Part shown: positions 63,851 through 64,000 of the stretch, piece by piece | Position numbering within the stretch: position 1 is the stretch's first letter | Layout: every line of letters starts with the position of its first letter | NCBI RefSeq assembly: GCF_001499655.1 | Contig: NZ_LN879502.1 | Span: 2,170,001-2,234,000, forward strand | Length of the DNA stretch: 64,000 nt | From: Candidatus Protochlamydia naegleriophila | GTDB taxonomy: Bacteria; Chlamydiota; Chlamydiia; Chlamydiales; Parachlamydiaceae | Direction of reading: 5' to 3' | The notes under the pieces: generated by a model | Database searches by the model: none | Seen by the model: only the letters and a program-made list of their open reading frames with translations | What the model was told of the DNA's origin: nothing | Position numbers and translations under genes: made by a program

Positions 63851-64000
63851 TCAATCAGATAAAAGCGCAGGTCTTAAGAGATCTGTGCAAAATGAGTTAA
63901 TAATAGGCATCGCTTCGTTTTCCAACGCCCTTACTTCCATCTTGTAAAGCAAACGACTAAGCAACGTGTGTAAAGAGGCTAGACCCGCCAAAATTATCGA
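63851..64000 (-). CDS. Possible C-terminal end of a gene entering from the right
   Basis: The minus-strand frame is open from the window edge for 49 codons to TGA at 63851-63853, with protein-like sequence (ILAGLASLHTLLSRLLYKME, LENEAMPIINSFCTDLLRPA). It may be the end of an unknown gene or chance. The bases between 63673 and 63850 show nothing else. Confidence 0.3.
   Translation of the reverse strand, partial: SIILAGLASLHTLLSRLLYKMEVRALENEAMPIINSFCTDLLRPALLSD

Noticed and set aside
1-64000. CRISPR array or rRNA operon
   Set aside because: No regularly spaced direct repeats and no rRNA signatures were seen; only one tRNA and the tmRNA.

Overview
The window looks like chromosomal DNA of an amoeba-associated chlamydia (family Parachlamydiaceae, Protochlamydia-like). 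Three things point there. First, gene neighbourhoods recall those I remember from Chlamydia trachomatis: lepB/ileS; phoH, a SWIM-type protein, then an SH3-domain protein (CT015-CT017); dnaX-ybaB-ptsI-ptsH and comEC; dnaJ-rpsU-tsaB-lon; ftsK with a YycJ-type hydrolase. Second, lepB (635 aa) and the eukaryote-like ileS (1036 aa) are of chlamydial type. Third, host-interaction genes (three F-box proteins, a protein kinase-like protein, a ceramidase-like enzyme) sit between housekeeping genes. No database search was possible; species assignment is left open.

Layout. 1-2.1 kb: NAD salvage operon (pncB, pncA) on the minus strand. 2.3-9.2 kb: exported protein, lepB, orphan Phd/YefM-type antitoxin, ileS. 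9.8-12.3 kb: kinase-like protein and the tmRNA gene ssrA. 12.4-17.6 kb: variable segment with a gene interrupted by an in-frame TAA, a short-chain dehydrogenase, a frameshifted DUF488 gene, xth and two secreted DUF1796 paralogues. 17.6-29 kb: accessory metabolism, with an acetyl-CoA synthetase that begins with a signal peptide, a divergent P450-like protein, a ceramidase-like/serine hydrolase operon, an aminoglycoside phosphotransferase-like protein, an acyltransferase-like protein, two decayed genes, a second dehydrogenase and a PhyH dioxygenase. 29-38 kb: phoH, SWIM protein, SH3-domain (Ctad1-like) protein, DUF455, comM, rmuC. 38.5-47.6 kb: dnaX, ybaB, the regulatory PTS (ptsI, ptsH, hprK), an IS1-family element, SMI1/KNR4 gene, comEC, tRNA-His. 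47.7-53 kb: uppP, ftsK, YycJ-type hydrolase. 53.2-55.5 kb: three tandem F-box genes. 55.6-64 kb: dnaJ, rpsU, tsaB, dgt-like gene, a heavily decayed 1.27-kb gene, lon.

How the parts work together. ptsI, ptsH and hprK form a phosphorelay without a sugar permease in the window, as expected for a regulatory PTS. rpsU-dnaJ and dgt-tsaB look like operons. The F-box proteins, kinase-like protein, SH3 protein and secreted DUF1796 pair are the best host-interface candidates.

The most informative structural observations are: a complete IS1-family insertion with a clean target duplication that swapped the last four codons of the SMI1/KNR4 gene and split it from hprK; repeated frame changes at poly-A tracts (transposase, DUF488, a recombinase-like remnant); an ochre codon separating a signal peptide from its protein; an in-frame deletion inside comM; and a signal peptide on Acs.
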